Shown here piece by piece: positions 1-8,798 of a stretch of 64,000 nt of DNA. The stretch lies in assembly GCF_900601905.1 (NCBI RefSeq), contig NZ_UWFA01000500.1:1-64000 (forward strand), written 5' to 3'. Source of the stretch: Pseudomonas viridiflava (GTDB taxonomy: Bacteria > Pseudomonadota > Gammaproteobacteria > Pseudomonadales > Pseudomonadaceae). Made by a program: the position numbers and the translations under genes. The notes under the pieces were generated by a model. That model ran no database searches, was not told the DNA's origin, and saw only the letters and a program-made list of their open reading frames with translations. Position 1 is the stretch's first letter. Each line of letters opens with the position of its first letter.

Positions 1-82
1 ATCCCGAACTCAGCAGTGAAACGATGCATCGCCGATGGTAGTGTGGGGTTTCCCCATGTGAGAGTAGGTCATCGTCAAGATT
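1..82 (+). rRNA. rrf: 5S ribosomal RNA (3' part, cut by window edge)
   Basis: The first 82 bases are identical to the 3' two thirds of the complete 5S gene at 187-306, ending in gtaggtcatcgtcaagatt. The 5' part, and presumably the 16S and 23S genes, lie outside the window. This is the first of two tandem 5S copies at the end of an rRNA operon. Confidence 0.95.
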
Positions 83-90
83 AAATTCCA

Positions 91-128
91 GAACCCCTGA
101 TCGCTGACGCGTTCAGGGGTTTTGTTTT
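91..128 (+). terminator. Rho-independent terminator between tandem 5S genes
   Basis: A GC-rich stem (aacccctga / tcaggggtt) is followed by ttttgtttt. It sits 9 bases after the first 5S gene, so some transcripts probably end here before the second copy. Confidence 0.8.
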
Positions 129-186
129 AGTAGAAGCCAAAGAATTTAGTTGGAGCGTTACTCAGGTAACGAGCTGACAACCGAAT

Positions 187-306
187 TTCTTGACGACCAT
201 AGAGCATTGGAACCACCTGATCCCATCCCGAACTCAGCAGTGAAACGATGCATCGCCGATGGTAGTGTGGGGTTTCCCCATGTGAGAGTAGGTCATCGTC
301 AAGATT
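187..306 (+). rRNA. rrf: 5S ribosomal RNA (second, complete copy)
   Basis: A complete 120-base Pseudomonas 5S rRNA runs from ttcttgacga to gtcatcgtcaagatt, and its two ends pair as expected for helix I. It is a tandem duplicate of the copy at the window start. The spacer between them carries a terminator and about 60 bases of other sequence. Confidence 0.96.
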
Positions 307-313
307 GAATCCC

Positions 314-354
314 GAAACCCCCGATCGCTAACGCGATCGGGGGTTTTGTTTTTT
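314..354 (+). terminator. Rho-independent terminator of the rRNA operon
   Basis: A stem formed by aacccccgatcg and cgatcgggggtt is followed by ttttgtttttt. It lies 8 bases after the second 5S gene and closes the rRNA operon. Confidence 0.88.
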
Positions 355-388
355 CGGATCTCAAAAGTTGCTCGTAGGCCCTGCAACA

Positions 389-865
389 TCAGGTGAACAG
401 GTTGCGCACGTTGTTCATGGCATCATCTGCAAACCCCTGCAGAAACACTGTGAACGCAGGCCACGTCTCCGGCCCTCCGGTGGCGGGCTCGGCGATAATT
501 GTCCAGGTCGCTACACACTGCATGTCGCCTTGTTCCCGCACCTCCATGGCTGCCCATAAATTACCCACTTCCAGACTGGTGTAAATCAACGACCACGTCA
601 TGAACATCGCCTGGTCGTTATGCGAGTTCAGCTGTTCAATGGCTACGTTGCCATCCTTGAACAGTTTCTTGCGAACGGAGCGCACGCCGCTACCTGTAAC
701 CTCGCATTCAGCCAGCGCAGGTATGAACGCTGGAAAACCGGCAAAATTTCCGACTACGCGCCACACACTTCGCGCGTCGCTCTCAACCTGCACGGCCGAT
801 ACCACACGGCACGCATCGGGATTTTTTATCAGGGTATCGGGTGTCAGCATGTTGATAGAGGTCAT
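389..865 (-). CDS. mgoD: MgoD/PvfD, SRPBCC (polyketide cyclase/dehydrase-like) protein
   Basis: A 158-residue protein with the SRPBCC/START-like pattern: an N-terminal strand with SAVQVESDARSVWRVVGNF, then GFPAFIPALAECE and a long C-terminal helix. The start is the ATG at 865, because aaggaga lies 8 bases upstream; an in-frame ATG at 889 would place that ribosome site inside the gene. It is the last gene of a four-gene operon, 24 bases after mgoA. In the P. syringae mgo and P. entomophila pvf clusters the fourth gene encodes this fold. A role in shaping or releasing the diazeniumdiolate/pyrazine product is plausible but not shown by the sequence. The identification rests mainly on operon order. 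Confidence 0.88.
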   Translation of the reverse strand: MTSINMLTPDTLIKNPDACRVVSAVQVESDARSVWRVVGNFAGFPAFIPALAECEVTGSGVRSVRKKLFKDGNVAIEQLNSHNDQAMFMTWSLIYTSLEVGNLWAAMEVREQGDMQCVATWTIIAEPATGGPETWPAFTVFLQGFADDAMNNVRNLFT

Positions 866-889
866 GTCATTTCTCCTTAAAGTACTCAC

Positions 890-3800
890 TCAGATAAAAT
901 CGATTTCTTGCAGATATGCGCAGCCTTTGCTTAGCAATGCCTCACTCTTTTGCGGATAACATTCGCCCATGCGCTGGACGCCGTTCAGAGCGTTGCCATA
1001 CTCGATTTGCGAGATATCGCCGATGTCCTCCTGAAACCCGTCCAGATAGAAACCGAGCACACCAAACAGCGCGTTCTGGCTGTCGACGCGACTCAGTTGC
1101 CTTTGCCAGTCACTGATGCTGACCATCTGAAAATGGCCACCCGCCACGCGGAAAGAGCTGACGTAATCCGTCCAGCTCAGAGGTTGTGGGTTGTGCAGAT
1201 TGAATACCGCATGGCTGGCCTGGAAACGGCTGGCATGGAACCCTATGAAACGCGCCAGAAAGTCCACCGGCATAAGATCGAAGTTCATGGCGAACTCCGG
1301 GACCTGGCCCAGTTGCATCGAGCCCTTCAACATCAGCATCAGACGGTTTTTATGAGGCTGGCAAACACCCGTGACGCTGCTGAAGCTGATGTTTCCAGGA
1401 CGGTAGATATTGACCTGCACGCCCAGGTCCACAGCGCTGCGCAGAATTCGCTCGGCCACCCACTTGGTCAGGTTGTAGCCATTTTTTATGTAGATCGGCG
1501 GAGTCGCTGCAGCTGGCTGTTCAAGCACCACGCCATCGCTGGCCACAGCACTGGACGCGGACAGCGTGGAAACAAAGTTGAATACCTTCCTGGTACGACC
1601 TTCACACAGGCGCAAGCACTCGAAGATGGGCGCGACGTTGTCCGGCGCCAACGCTTCGTAGTCCTGAACATGGTTCACATTGGCGGCGTTGTGTATCAGT
1701 ACGCCGAACTCACGATCCAGTCGCTCATAGACTCCAGCATCAAGCCCAAGACGCGGCTGGCGGATGTCAGCGGCATAAAGCGTGACGCGACTGAGATCCA
1801 GGTGCTCGAGGCGATTCTCCTTGAGTGCCTGGACGAAACGTTCTTTGACACTGTGTTCAGGGCTTTCACGAAGCAGGCATGCCACTTCACGTACCCCCTG
1901 CGCAAGCAATGCCTCAACGATATGGACGCCGAGAAAGCCGTTCGCCCCGGTGACGATCACTCTACTGACGTCACCCAGCGGCGTGTCAGGCAGCACAGCT
2001 AACGTCAGCTCGCTCTCAGCATCGCGCAGCGCCTGAGAGCTGACACAACCCACCCCGCCATCCTTGTCATCAATCAAGCGGGCCAGGGTCATCAGCGTAG
2101 GGGCTTCAATAAAACGATTGATCGGAATGCTGCGCCCAAACCGCTCACGGATACCTAGCAGCATCCGCGAGAGCAGAATGGAGTGACCACCCAGATTGAA
2201 AAAACTTTCATCGGTTGAAATACCGCTCACCGGCGTGTCCAGCAGATCAGCCCATAAGTGCAGCAGTTGCTGCTCGCGTTCGCCGGTCGGTAAACGCCGC
2301 GCCTTGCCTGCGGCGACATCAATTGGCATCGCCAGCAATGCCTTGCGGTCAACCTTTCCATTGCTTGCAAAGGGCATGTCAGACAACAACGTATAGGCGA
2401 CAGGGTGCATGTAATCCGGCAGCAAAGACTCGACATGCGCACGTAGCACTGCGCCCGGTGGTTCGCCATGGGCATCCATCGGCTGCGCCACGAAAGCGAG
2501 GATTTGCTGTTGCGGGTTGATCACCACGGCAACTTGTCGATACAGATGAGTGCCGCGCAGACAGTGTTCGATTTCTTCCGGCTCGACTCTGAAACCGCGA
2601 ATCTTCACCTGATTGTCTCGGCGACCACACAGCTCGATCCCGTGCTCGGTCCACTTGCCGATATCGCCACTACGATAGGCGCGAACCTGTGCCCCGTCCG
2701 CCAGCGTCAGCTGCACGTAACGCTCATTCGTGAGCGCCGGATTATTCAGGTACCCCATCCCCACGCCAGGCCCGACGATGAACAGCTCACCCGGCGTGTT
2801 CTCTGGCACCGGCTGCAGCGCGTCATCCAGGATCAGCACCTGGCTGTTGGCAATCGGGCGACCTAGATTGCGATTACTGCTGTCGGCCTGAAATTGCACC
2901 GCAGTAATCAGCACTGTCGCTTCACTGGGGCCGTACAGGTTATGGAAACGACAGATTCCGGCCAGTCGCGCGATCACATCTGGCTCGCAGACGTCACCGC
3001 CGGTCATCAAGTGCTCCAGCGCCAGAGGCTGATCGTGGGGCAGGATGCTCAACAACGCGGGAGGCACAAACGCATGGCTGATGCCCTGACCCATCAACGC
3101 CATCAGTTGTAACGGATCCCGGCGCTGATCCTCGTTGGCAATCACCAGTTCCGCGCCAGCTAACAGGGTCGGGAAAATATCGATCACCGAGGAGTCAAAG
3201 CTCAACGTCGAGAACTGAAGCACTCGGCTTTGCGACGACAGCTGCGCATAATCGGCATACCAAGCCGTGAAGTGGCTCAGGTTACGCTGGCTGAGCAGGA
3301 CGCCCTTGGGATGTCCGGTGGTGCCTGAGGTGTAAAGCGCCATACAGGGCGCCTCGATAGCCACTTTGGTTCGCAGCAAACCTTGATCGCTCAGGCGCAG
3401 GTCGATGCAACTGATGTCCAGCGCAGGAAACTCTGCACTTGCCAGTGGATGGGTTCCGTCATGCAGTAGCGCTACCGCTCCTGAGTTCTGCAGCATGTAG
3501 CGCTGTCGCTGCAGTGGCTGGCTGGGGTCAAGTGGCAGATAAACCGCGCCGCAACCCATGATCGCCAGAACGCCGGCAAACAGCGCCGCCGATTTGGGCA
3601 TGCAGATCCCGACAACCAGGGGCTCACTCGCCTTGTGTCCGGCTAACAGCGGCAGCAGCCAATGCTCGATGGCAACTGCGTGCGCGTATAGCTCGTGATA
3701 GCTGATATGTTGCTTGCCGAAGGTCAGGGCGATGCGCTCGGCATGTTTACGCAGGCTCGCATCCAGGCGATTGATCAACGGCACCTGTGCGATTTCAAGC

Positions 3801-4327
3801 AAATCAGGACGCGTGGTGTCATTGAAGCGATGTTCGAACATCAGGCGCTCGATAGCCTGCAGGTCGAACTGGCCCGCACTGCGCGGTGGATCAGCAGTCA
3901 CCGCTGCCGCCAGATAAGCCGGATCCCTGGAGGCGCGGCTGACATGCAGCGCAGTCATCTCGACAACTGCCCTGACAGCGGCGTCCCGCAACATGCGTCC
4001 GTTACCCGAAGGCTCAGCCGGTACAACCTGGCGATCAATCAGGCGTTGCGCCGTGCCTGTGCCGTACCAGCAGAGAATCTCCAGGCTCGGCAAACCACCC
4101 CCCGACGTGCTGCTCATGCCAACCCGCAACGCCAGATACGCCGGCACGGCACTGTTGATTTGCAGTGTGCCGTCGTCTATCAGCAGCGCTGCGGGACTGC
4201 TCGTGTCATTGTTTTGAGCCATCTGATCGGTTAACAGTTGCAGGTGATGACCGTGGCTTTGCAGTTCCTTCGCCAGCTCGCGCAAGGTCGCGCTCTGGCC
4301 GCTGAGTACAATCTCCAGACGCCTCAT
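890..4327 (-). CDS. mgoA: MgoA/PvfC, single-module NRPS (adenylation-carrier-reductase)
   Basis: This 1145-residue protein has an N-terminal region (1-190) of unknown function. An adenylation domain follows (about 190-665), with LYTSGTTGHPKG at 331-342, NLYGPSEAT near 463 and NGKVDRKAL at 656-664. A carrier domain has LGGHS with the phosphopantetheine serine at about 716. A C-terminal thioester reductase begins with TGANGFLG at 793-800 and contains GYNLTKW. There is no condensation or thioesterase domain. In the family the A domain loads leucine or valine and the reductase releases the aldehyde; the N-oxygenase partner gives diazeniumdiolates (leudiazen, valdiazen) and pyrazine N-oxides. The start ATG overlaps the mgoC stop (ATGA), so the two are translationally coupled. 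I cannot tell the exact substrate from the binding pocket by eye. Confidence 0.95.
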   Translation of the reverse strand: MRRLEIVLSGQSATLRELAKELQSHGHHLQLLTDQMAQNNDTSSPAALLIDDGTLQINSAVPAYLALRVGMSSTSGGGLPSLEILCWYGTGTAQRLIDRQVVPAEPSGNGRMLRDAAVRAVVEMTALHVSRASRDPAYLAAAVTADPPRSAGQFDLQAIERLMFEHRFNDTTRPDLLEIAQVPLINRLDASLRKHAERIALTFGKQHISYHELYAHAVAIEHWLLPLLAGHKASEPLVVGICMPKSAALFAGVLAIMGCGAVYLPLDPSQPLQRQRYMLQNSGAVALLHDGTHPLASAEFPALDISCIDLRLSDQGLLRTKVAIEAPCMALYTSGTTGHPKGVLLSQRNLSHFTAWYADYAQLSSQSRVLQFSTLSFDSSVIDIFPTLLAGAELVIANEDQRRDPLQLMALMGQGISHAFVPPALLSILPHDQPLALEHLMTGGDVCEPDVIARLAGICRFHNLYGPSEATVLITAVQFQADSSNRNLGRPIANSQVLILDDALQPVPENTPGELFIVGPGVGMGYLNNPALTNERYVQLTLADGAQVRAYRSGDIGKWTEHGIELCGRRDNQVKIRGFRVEPEEIEHCLRGTHLYRQVAVVINPQQQILAFVAQPMDAHGEPPGAVLRAHVESLLPDYMHPVAYTLLSDMPFASNGKVDRKALLAMPIDVAAGKARRLPTGEREQQLLHLWADLLDTPVSGISTDESFFNLGGHSILLSRMLLGIRERFGRSIPINRFIEAPTLMTLARLIDDKDGGVGCVSSQALRDAESELTLAVLPDTPLGDVSRVIVTGANGFLGVHIVEALLAQGVREVACLLRESPEHSVKERFVQALKENRLEHLDLSRVTLYAADIRQPRLGLDAGVYERLDREFGVLIHNAANVNHVQDYEALAPDNVAPIFECLRLCEGRTRKVFNFVSTLSASSAVASDGVVLEQPAAATPPIYIKNGYNLTKWVAERILRSAVDLGVQVNIYRPGNISFSSVTGVCQPHKNRLMLMLKGSMQLGQVPEFAMNFDLMPVDFLARFIGFHASRFQASHAVFNLHNPQPLSWTDYVSSFRVAGGHFQMVSISDWQRQLSRVDSQNALFGVLGFYLDGFQEDIGDISQIEYGNALNGVQRMGECYPQKSEALLSKGCAYLQEIDFI

Positions 4328-5271
4328 GGCCGCGCTCCCGATGCTGGCAGATAGCTCGCAAGGGCCGTTTGCACGCAGCGCGTGTCGAGCATCGAACTGG
4401 TTTTGAAAAAGCGCACGATGTTGCCGATCAGTGGATGGCTGTGGCTGATCGGGAAGCTCATCCCCCGGACTTCGTCGTTGAGGGCTTGCTTGACCGAGGC
4501 TGAGGTTTGCAAGTGGTCAATCAAAGACAGGTCAAAGTCGGCCTGGATCTCGTGGGTCAGGTATTGCTCGATGAACACCGGCATGATCTGCGCGATGCAT
4601 TGGCGATCCTCAGCTGGCGCACTGTGCCAGTAGATCCGCACTAGGCGTGTCCAGAATCCTGAATGGCGACCTTCGTCCAACAAATGATCAGCCATGAGCC
4701 CCTTGATGGACTGCTTGACCGAATCATCCTGCGCAAATGCCGCGACATCATTGGTCACGGTATTTTCAGCGATGGCCACGCAAATCAGTTCAACAGCGCT
4801 GCGCAGGTGATCAGGCGCCAGGGCCAGGGCTGCCGGGATCGCCCGGCTCAGCTCGATTTCCGTCGGTAGCACGATGGGTTCGATACCGGTCAGGGCGATG
4901 GTCTGCTGCATGAAGTCCATGGCCACCAGCGCGTGATAGTCCTCATCGATGACCACGGTCATGGCGTCAAAGCGACAGGCAAACGGAAAGGGGATAGCGA
5001 ACCTGTTCTTGGCGATGCTACGCGCGGTCTTGTCGACGATTTCGGTCTCGAAGATCACGACGTCATTGATGAACTTGTAGAGGCTCTGCACCAGTGCGTA
5101 GTCGCGCAGGTGGGCGCATTCACGGCTAAAGGTTTCGCTCAGTACCAAAGGTTGTCGGCTGAGCGGGTAAATAAGCTTGTCGTCGTCTTCGACCATGCGC
5201 CGCGGCCGGGTGCGTATGGTGGCGCGACCTTCCCAGGCATCTACGAACGACAGGTAGTCTTCGGCTTTCAT
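4324..5271 (-). CDS. mgoC: MgoC/PvfB, AurF-type diiron N-oxygenase
   Basis: A 315-residue helical protein of the p-aminobenzoate N-oxygenase (AurF) family. Candidate diiron ligands are visible in order: Glu75/77 (FETEIVD), Glu110-xx-His113 (DEDYH), Glu169 (IAEN) and the His196-xxx-Glu200-xx-His203 motif (HLLDEGRH). In the mgo/pvf pathway this enzyme oxidises the amino acid nitrogen. I chose the ATG at 5271 (MKAEDY), with aagga about 10 bases upstream. An in-frame ATG at 5295 overlaps the mgoB stop as ATGA and would add 8 residues, so it remains possible. It is the second gene of the operon and is overlapped at its end by mgoA. Confidence 0.93.
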   Translation of the reverse strand: MKAEDYLSFVDAWEGRATIRTRPRRMVEDDDKLIYPLSRQPLVLSETFSRECAHLRDYALVQSLYKFINDVVIFETEIVDKTARSIAKNRFAIPFPFACRFDAMTVVIDEDYHALVAMDFMQQTIALTGIEPIVLPTEIELSRAIPAALALAPDHLRSAVELICVAIAENTVTNDVAAFAQDDSVKQSIKGLMADHLLDEGRHSGFWTRLVRIYWHSAPAEDRQCIAQIMPVFIEQYLTHEIQADFDLSLIDHLQTSASVKQALNDEVRGMSFPISHSHPLIGNIVRFFKTSSMLDTRCVQTALASYLPASGARP

Positions 5272-5291
5272 GAGGGGGCATCCTTGCGGGT

Positions 5292-6098
5292 TCATAACCC
5301 GGCAATCGGGAGGGATCGGGCGCCGCGCACCTTGCTGAGCGAGGGCCGACGCATGCTGATGCGCAGCTTGTCCCACAAGGCAATGCGGCTATCGATGGCG
5401 GCGATGGCGGATTGGCAGGCTTCGCGCTGGCGTTGTTCGTCGCCATCCACCAGCTTCGCCAGCAGTCGCTCTGCAGCAGGTCCATGCTCACCGGCATCCA
5501 CATCGATGTGGCGCTGCAGGTAGTAGCGCAGGGTCGGGGCTTGATCGATGGTGAGTGCGCTGTCATTCAAAATGCGCTGGAACATCGTTGGAATGACGTC
5601 CTCGCGGCCATGCAAAAATGCTGCGGCGACGCTGTGCGCTGGCGCGTTCAGGGCCGTGTCCAGCGTGTGGCTGACGAAGCCGAATGCCGCCTCGCTCGCA
5701 TCAACGCTCTGCAGAGCGACCGTATAGTGCATCCCCTGCGCCTGAAGTGTGATGAAACGCTCCACTTGAGAGGTGTCTGCTCCGATTTCACGCATGGCAT
5801 CCAGATACAGTTCGAAGTGGCTACAGTGCCCGTCACCCCTTTTGTTATCGGACTCTTCGCCCAGCACGATTTCGTTGATCAGCCTGGCCGCCTCAGCGTT
5901 TTTGGGCGGTAGCCAGGGCAATTGGATGCATGTCAGTTCATGCTGCAATCGTTTGGTCAGCGACATGAAGTCCCAGACAGCAAATACATGCACTTCCATA
6001 AAGTGCCGGAGTACGTCGATCGAGTTAATCTCGGCAAAGATAGGGTGCTGTGCAAGTTCGGTTTTTTTGCGAGTTAATACATCGTGTCTATCTGGCAT
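5292..6098 (-). CDS. mgoB: MgoB/PvfA, haem-oxygenase-fold protein (DUF3050)
   Basis: This is a 268-residue protein with the DUF3050/haem-oxygenase-like fold. It has an N-terminal HPIF-EIN segment, an early helix carrying HVFAVWDFMSL and the acidic/His-rich segment EESDNKRGDGHCSHFELY. Members are metal-dependent oxygenase-like proteins, and in mgo/pvf operons this is the first gene. The ATG at 6098 is preceded by gaggga at a normal distance. Its stop overlaps an in-frame ATG of mgoC. The operon promoter must lie in the 700-base region upstream. Its exact chemical step is not determined here; an accessory oxidation in diazeniumdiolate or pyrazine N-oxide formation is the inference. Confidence 0.9.
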   Translation of the reverse strand: MPDRHDVLTRKKTELAQHPIFAEINSIDVLRHFMEVHVFAVWDFMSLTKRLQHELTCIQLPWLPPKNAEAARLINEIVLGEESDNKRGDGHCSHFELYLDAMREIGADTSQVERFITLQAQGMHYTVALQSVDASEAAFGFVSHTLDTALNAPAHSVAAAFLHGREDVIPTMFQRILNDSALTIDQAPTLRYYLQRHIDVDAGEHGPAAERLLAKLVDGDEQRQREACQSAIAAIDSRIALWDKLRISMRRPSLSKVRGARSLPIAGL

Positions 6099-6804
6099 GA
6101 CGATCCCTCGAATTATAGATAGTGAATACCCGACTTCGTAATGAAGAGCGTAATCGGTGGTCTTCTAATGACATCCCTTGTTGAATGCACACAGGCAGGC
6201 ATTAGGGTTATACGCCACAAGGGCCTTATGGTTGTTGGGCTGGCGGCGAGTTACGCCAGATACGAAGTAAAACTTAGAACAGGAACAAGTTCTCTTGCAA
6301 ACTTTTTTTTAATTATTTCAAGTGTGTATAAATTCGGGCTGAACGGGTCGATATAAAACTTTCATGTTAAGTTTTATAGGGGCGTCAGCAGCCCTTCCAG
6401 CGGATAAGTCCGGAATTATAACTAATGAGCTCATGCCTCGCTCAGTGCTGCCTTTAAATTGAATAAGCGTTGTATTTGTTTAAGGGCGGCTGTGGAAGTT
6501 GATTCCACTGGCTTGGTGCCCGTTAAGAACTCCTTTTCTTCGTGGGTGTTACCGTTCCTGGGTACTGGTTCACGGACAGCGGGCAGAAGTCGTTTTCCCG
6601 CAGACGTCGTAAGGCGAGTTTGGCGCATTCAAACGCAAGCCTGGGCCTGCGTGAATAGGACAAACCGCGATAAGAAACGAGGGACTGAAATAAAACCAGT
6701 GCAGCGGGAAGGGTGGCGGCGTCAACGAGAGGGCTTTGCGCCGCTGCTGACTTCAAGGCCCGAGCGCAGCGGTCGGGCCGGAGACGATCAGTGGTGGTCA
6801 GGCT
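6099..6804. other. 706-base region without a supported gene; mgo promoter region
   Basis: The part nearest mgoB (about 6100-6430) is AT-rich compared with its flanks and must contain the mgo promoter on the minus strand. No regulator gene lies in it. Open frames at 6141-6356 (+), 6431-6628 (-) and 6523-6756 (-) have no ribosome site or recognisable domain. I see no clear operator repeat or terminator. Confidence 0.5.
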
Positions 6805-7524
6805 TTACCGGTTGAGGGGTTGCGCAGCATCACTCTTGCGGCTTTCGAGATACCGGGTAATAGCCTGCACACCGCGATTGAGGTGGACTATCAAGGCTGC
6901 CACTATCGGCTCGACTTGCCGGGCCTCGGCCAGCCGCAAGAGCTCCCAGTGATCATCCTGGGCCAGCTTGCCCAGGCCCATGTTCGAGAGGTTGAAGCGC
7001 AGAAAGCGTTCCTCTTCGTTCAGGCCCTGCTCGACCAGCGTCATCAAGCGTTTGTTATTAGCTTTGGCATAGAGCGACATATGAAACTGGCGATTAAGCA
7101 TGCCCATTTCGGTGTAGTCGGTTTGCGCCTCCATCATCTCGATGTAGTGGCGTGCCTGAGCCAGGTCGTCAGCGTCCAGTAACGGAATCGACAGGCGCAA
7201 TGCTTCAGACTCCAGGATAATGCGCAGAGCATAGGCTTCAACCGCGTCCTCGGAAATCAACGGCGCGACGACCGCACCCTTGTGCATTTCAACCCGCAGC
7301 AGAGACTGAGCTTCAAGCTGGCGCAACGCCTCGCGCACCGGCATGCGACTCACACCAAACAGCGTCGCTAGCTCCTGCTGACGCAACGGCGTCCCGGCAG
7401 GTAGCCGCCCATCAAGGATGGCGGTGCGCAATGTTTCCTCGATCACCGAGCGGGCCATGTGTGCCGCAGGCGGTTCTTGATTGATGATCGTGCCCAAAAC
7501 ACTGTGTTTCGTTGAAGTACGCAT
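6805..7524 (-). CDS. GntR-family transcriptional regulator (FCD type)
   Basis: A 239-residue regulator. A GntR winged helix-turn-helix lies at about residues 25-90 (LRQQELATLFGVSRMPVREALRQLE), followed by an all-helical FCD ligand domain with candidate metal ligands in NRQFHMSLY and further helices. FCD members are usually repressors released by small carboxylic or amino acid ligands. It lies 70 bases downstream of an MFS exporter gene and an ABC ATPase gene on the same strand, and may control them. The start is the ATG at 7524, with gagg very close upstream. The ligand cannot be read from the sequence. Confidence 0.9.
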   Translation of the reverse strand: MRTSTKHSVLGTIINQEPPAAHMARSVIEETLRTAILDGRLPAGTPLRQQELATLFGVSRMPVREALRQLEAQSLLRVEMHKGAVVAPLISEDAVEAYALRIILESEALRLSIPLLDADDLAQARHYIEMMEAQTDYTEMGMLNRQFHMSLYAKANNKRLMTLVEQGLNEEERFLRFNLSNMGLGKLAQDDHWELLRLAEARQVEPIVAALIVHLNRGVQAITRYLESRKSDAAQPLNR

Positions 7525-7594
7525 GGCCTCTATTCTTCATAAGTACGGATTGATTGAAACGTTGGGCCCGAGCATTCCACCAGGCGGGTCGCTC

Positions 7595-8776
7595 TCAAGT
7601 AGCGCCTGGGGATTCGGGCTGCGCTCTTCGCGCGCTGACGAAGCATAGCGCGCCGCCCACTGTTGTCAGCCCTGCCAGTACATAAAACATGGTGACTGGT
7701 GGTGTATTGATCAGCAGATAGCCACATATCACCGGGCTCAGGGCGCCACCGAATGCCGCCAGATTTTGCGCGCCGTAATAGCTGCCACGCAATGATTCGG
7801 GCGCTATGGTATCGATGAATAAATATTCTGCGGGGTAAATAATCATTTCACCCAGGGTGAAAACAAACATTGCCAGACACCAGGCCACCAAGCTGTGGGA
7901 TAGGCTGAAGCCAATCAGGCCAAGGACGAAAAATCCAACTCCCAAGGCAATCCAGTAGGGCATCTGTTCACGTTTGAGCCAACGGCCGATCTGATACTGC
8001 ATGAGGATCACGGTCAGCGCGTTGCAGGCCAGGATCGCCGAGAGAATTTTCAAGGCGTCCCTGGGCGCTTGGGTCACCAGCAGAAACTGCGACAGATAAA
8101 GCGTGAAGCGCCCGTGAACGATCGTGCTCAACAGGCTCCCGCTGGTGAACCACACCAGGATTTTGTCGTTTTTCAACGTGCGCAATGTGCTGAAAAAACT
8201 TTGCGGTTTGGCGTCTTCAGCGCGTTGCGTGGGCGCAATGCCGGTCATCAGAAAGACGCTGCCCAGGGCGATGGCACTGGCAATCAGGAAAGGCGCCAAT
8301 GGCAGATAGCCTGCAATGATCACCCCAAGCATCGGCCCGGTCGCATAGCCAATATTGGTCAGCGTATAGCGCAGGGAGAACACTTTGGCACGCAGCCCGA
8401 TGGGCAGGTTCTCGCTGATGATAGCCTTGGAGCCAATGAGAAAAAGCGCCGATGCGGCCTCGGTGACGACCAGCGTCAGGGTGGTCAGGTAGACATCATG
8501 GGCGAGGGTCAGCAAGGCAAAGCCGATACCGCTTGAAAGCATTGCGACGATCAGCAGCTTGCGCTTTTCCAGGCGATCAATGATGTAGCCGCCATACAGC
8601 CCGAGCAGGGTTGCCAGGAACACGGCGATGCCCATCAGCAGACCGACGTCCTGCTGATCCAGGCCGAGCCGGGTGCTGAGGAACAGCGTCAGCAAAGGGC
8701 TGGTGATCGCGCGGCTGACGACAATGGTCAGCGAGCAGATCAACAAACGGCGAATGACGAGTGAGTACTTGGCCAC
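7595..8776 (-). CDS. MFS transporter (MdtH-like drug/metabolite exporter)
   Basis: This 393-residue protein has about 12 predicted membrane helices. The MFS signature after helix 2 is YGGYIIDRLEKRKLL, a variant of GxxxDRxGRRxxL. The N-terminal half (helices with LTLFLSTRLGLDQQDVGLLMG) resembles the MdtH/YajR exporter group. It probably exports small molecules from the cytoplasm. The start codon is GTG at 8776, 22 bases after the ABC ATPase gene, so the two are likely cotranscribed. The substrate is unknown. Confidence 0.88.
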   Translation of the reverse strand: MAKYSLVIRRLLICSLTIVVSRAITSPLLTLFLSTRLGLDQQDVGLLMGIAVFLATLLGLYGGYIIDRLEKRKLLIVAMLSSGIGFALLTLAHDVYLTTLTLVVTEAASALFLIGSKAIISENLPIGLRAKVFSLRYTLTNIGYATGPMLGVIIAGYLPLAPFLIASAIALGSVFLMTGIAPTQRAEDAKPQSFFSTLRTLKNDKILVWFTSGSLLSTIVHGRFTLYLSQFLLVTQAPRDALKILSAILACNALTVILMQYQIGRWLKREQMPYWIALGVGFFVLGLIGFSLSHSLVAWCLAMFVFTLGEMIIYPAEYLFIDTIAPESLRGSYYGAQNLAAFGGALSPVICGYLLINTPPVTMFYVLAGLTTVGGALCFVSARRAQPESPGAT

Positions 8777-8798
8777 GCCTTGCTCTGTCCTTGTTCTG

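Noticed and set aside
950..2002. Long plus-strand frame antisense to mgoA
   Set aside because: It lies wholly opposite a gene with complete NRPS motifs, has no ribosome site and gives a His/Arg/Gln-rich product typical of antisense frames in GC-rich DNA.
6141..6356. 71-codon plus-strand frame in the mgo promoter region
   Set aside because: It has no ribosome site or family pattern and lies in AT-rich DNA where the promoter is expected.
6523..6756. 77-codon minus-strand frame in the mgo upstream region
   Set aside because: The product looks vaguely like short frames seen elsewhere in Pseudomonas intergenic DNA, but it lacks a ribosome site and domain. I left it unannotated.
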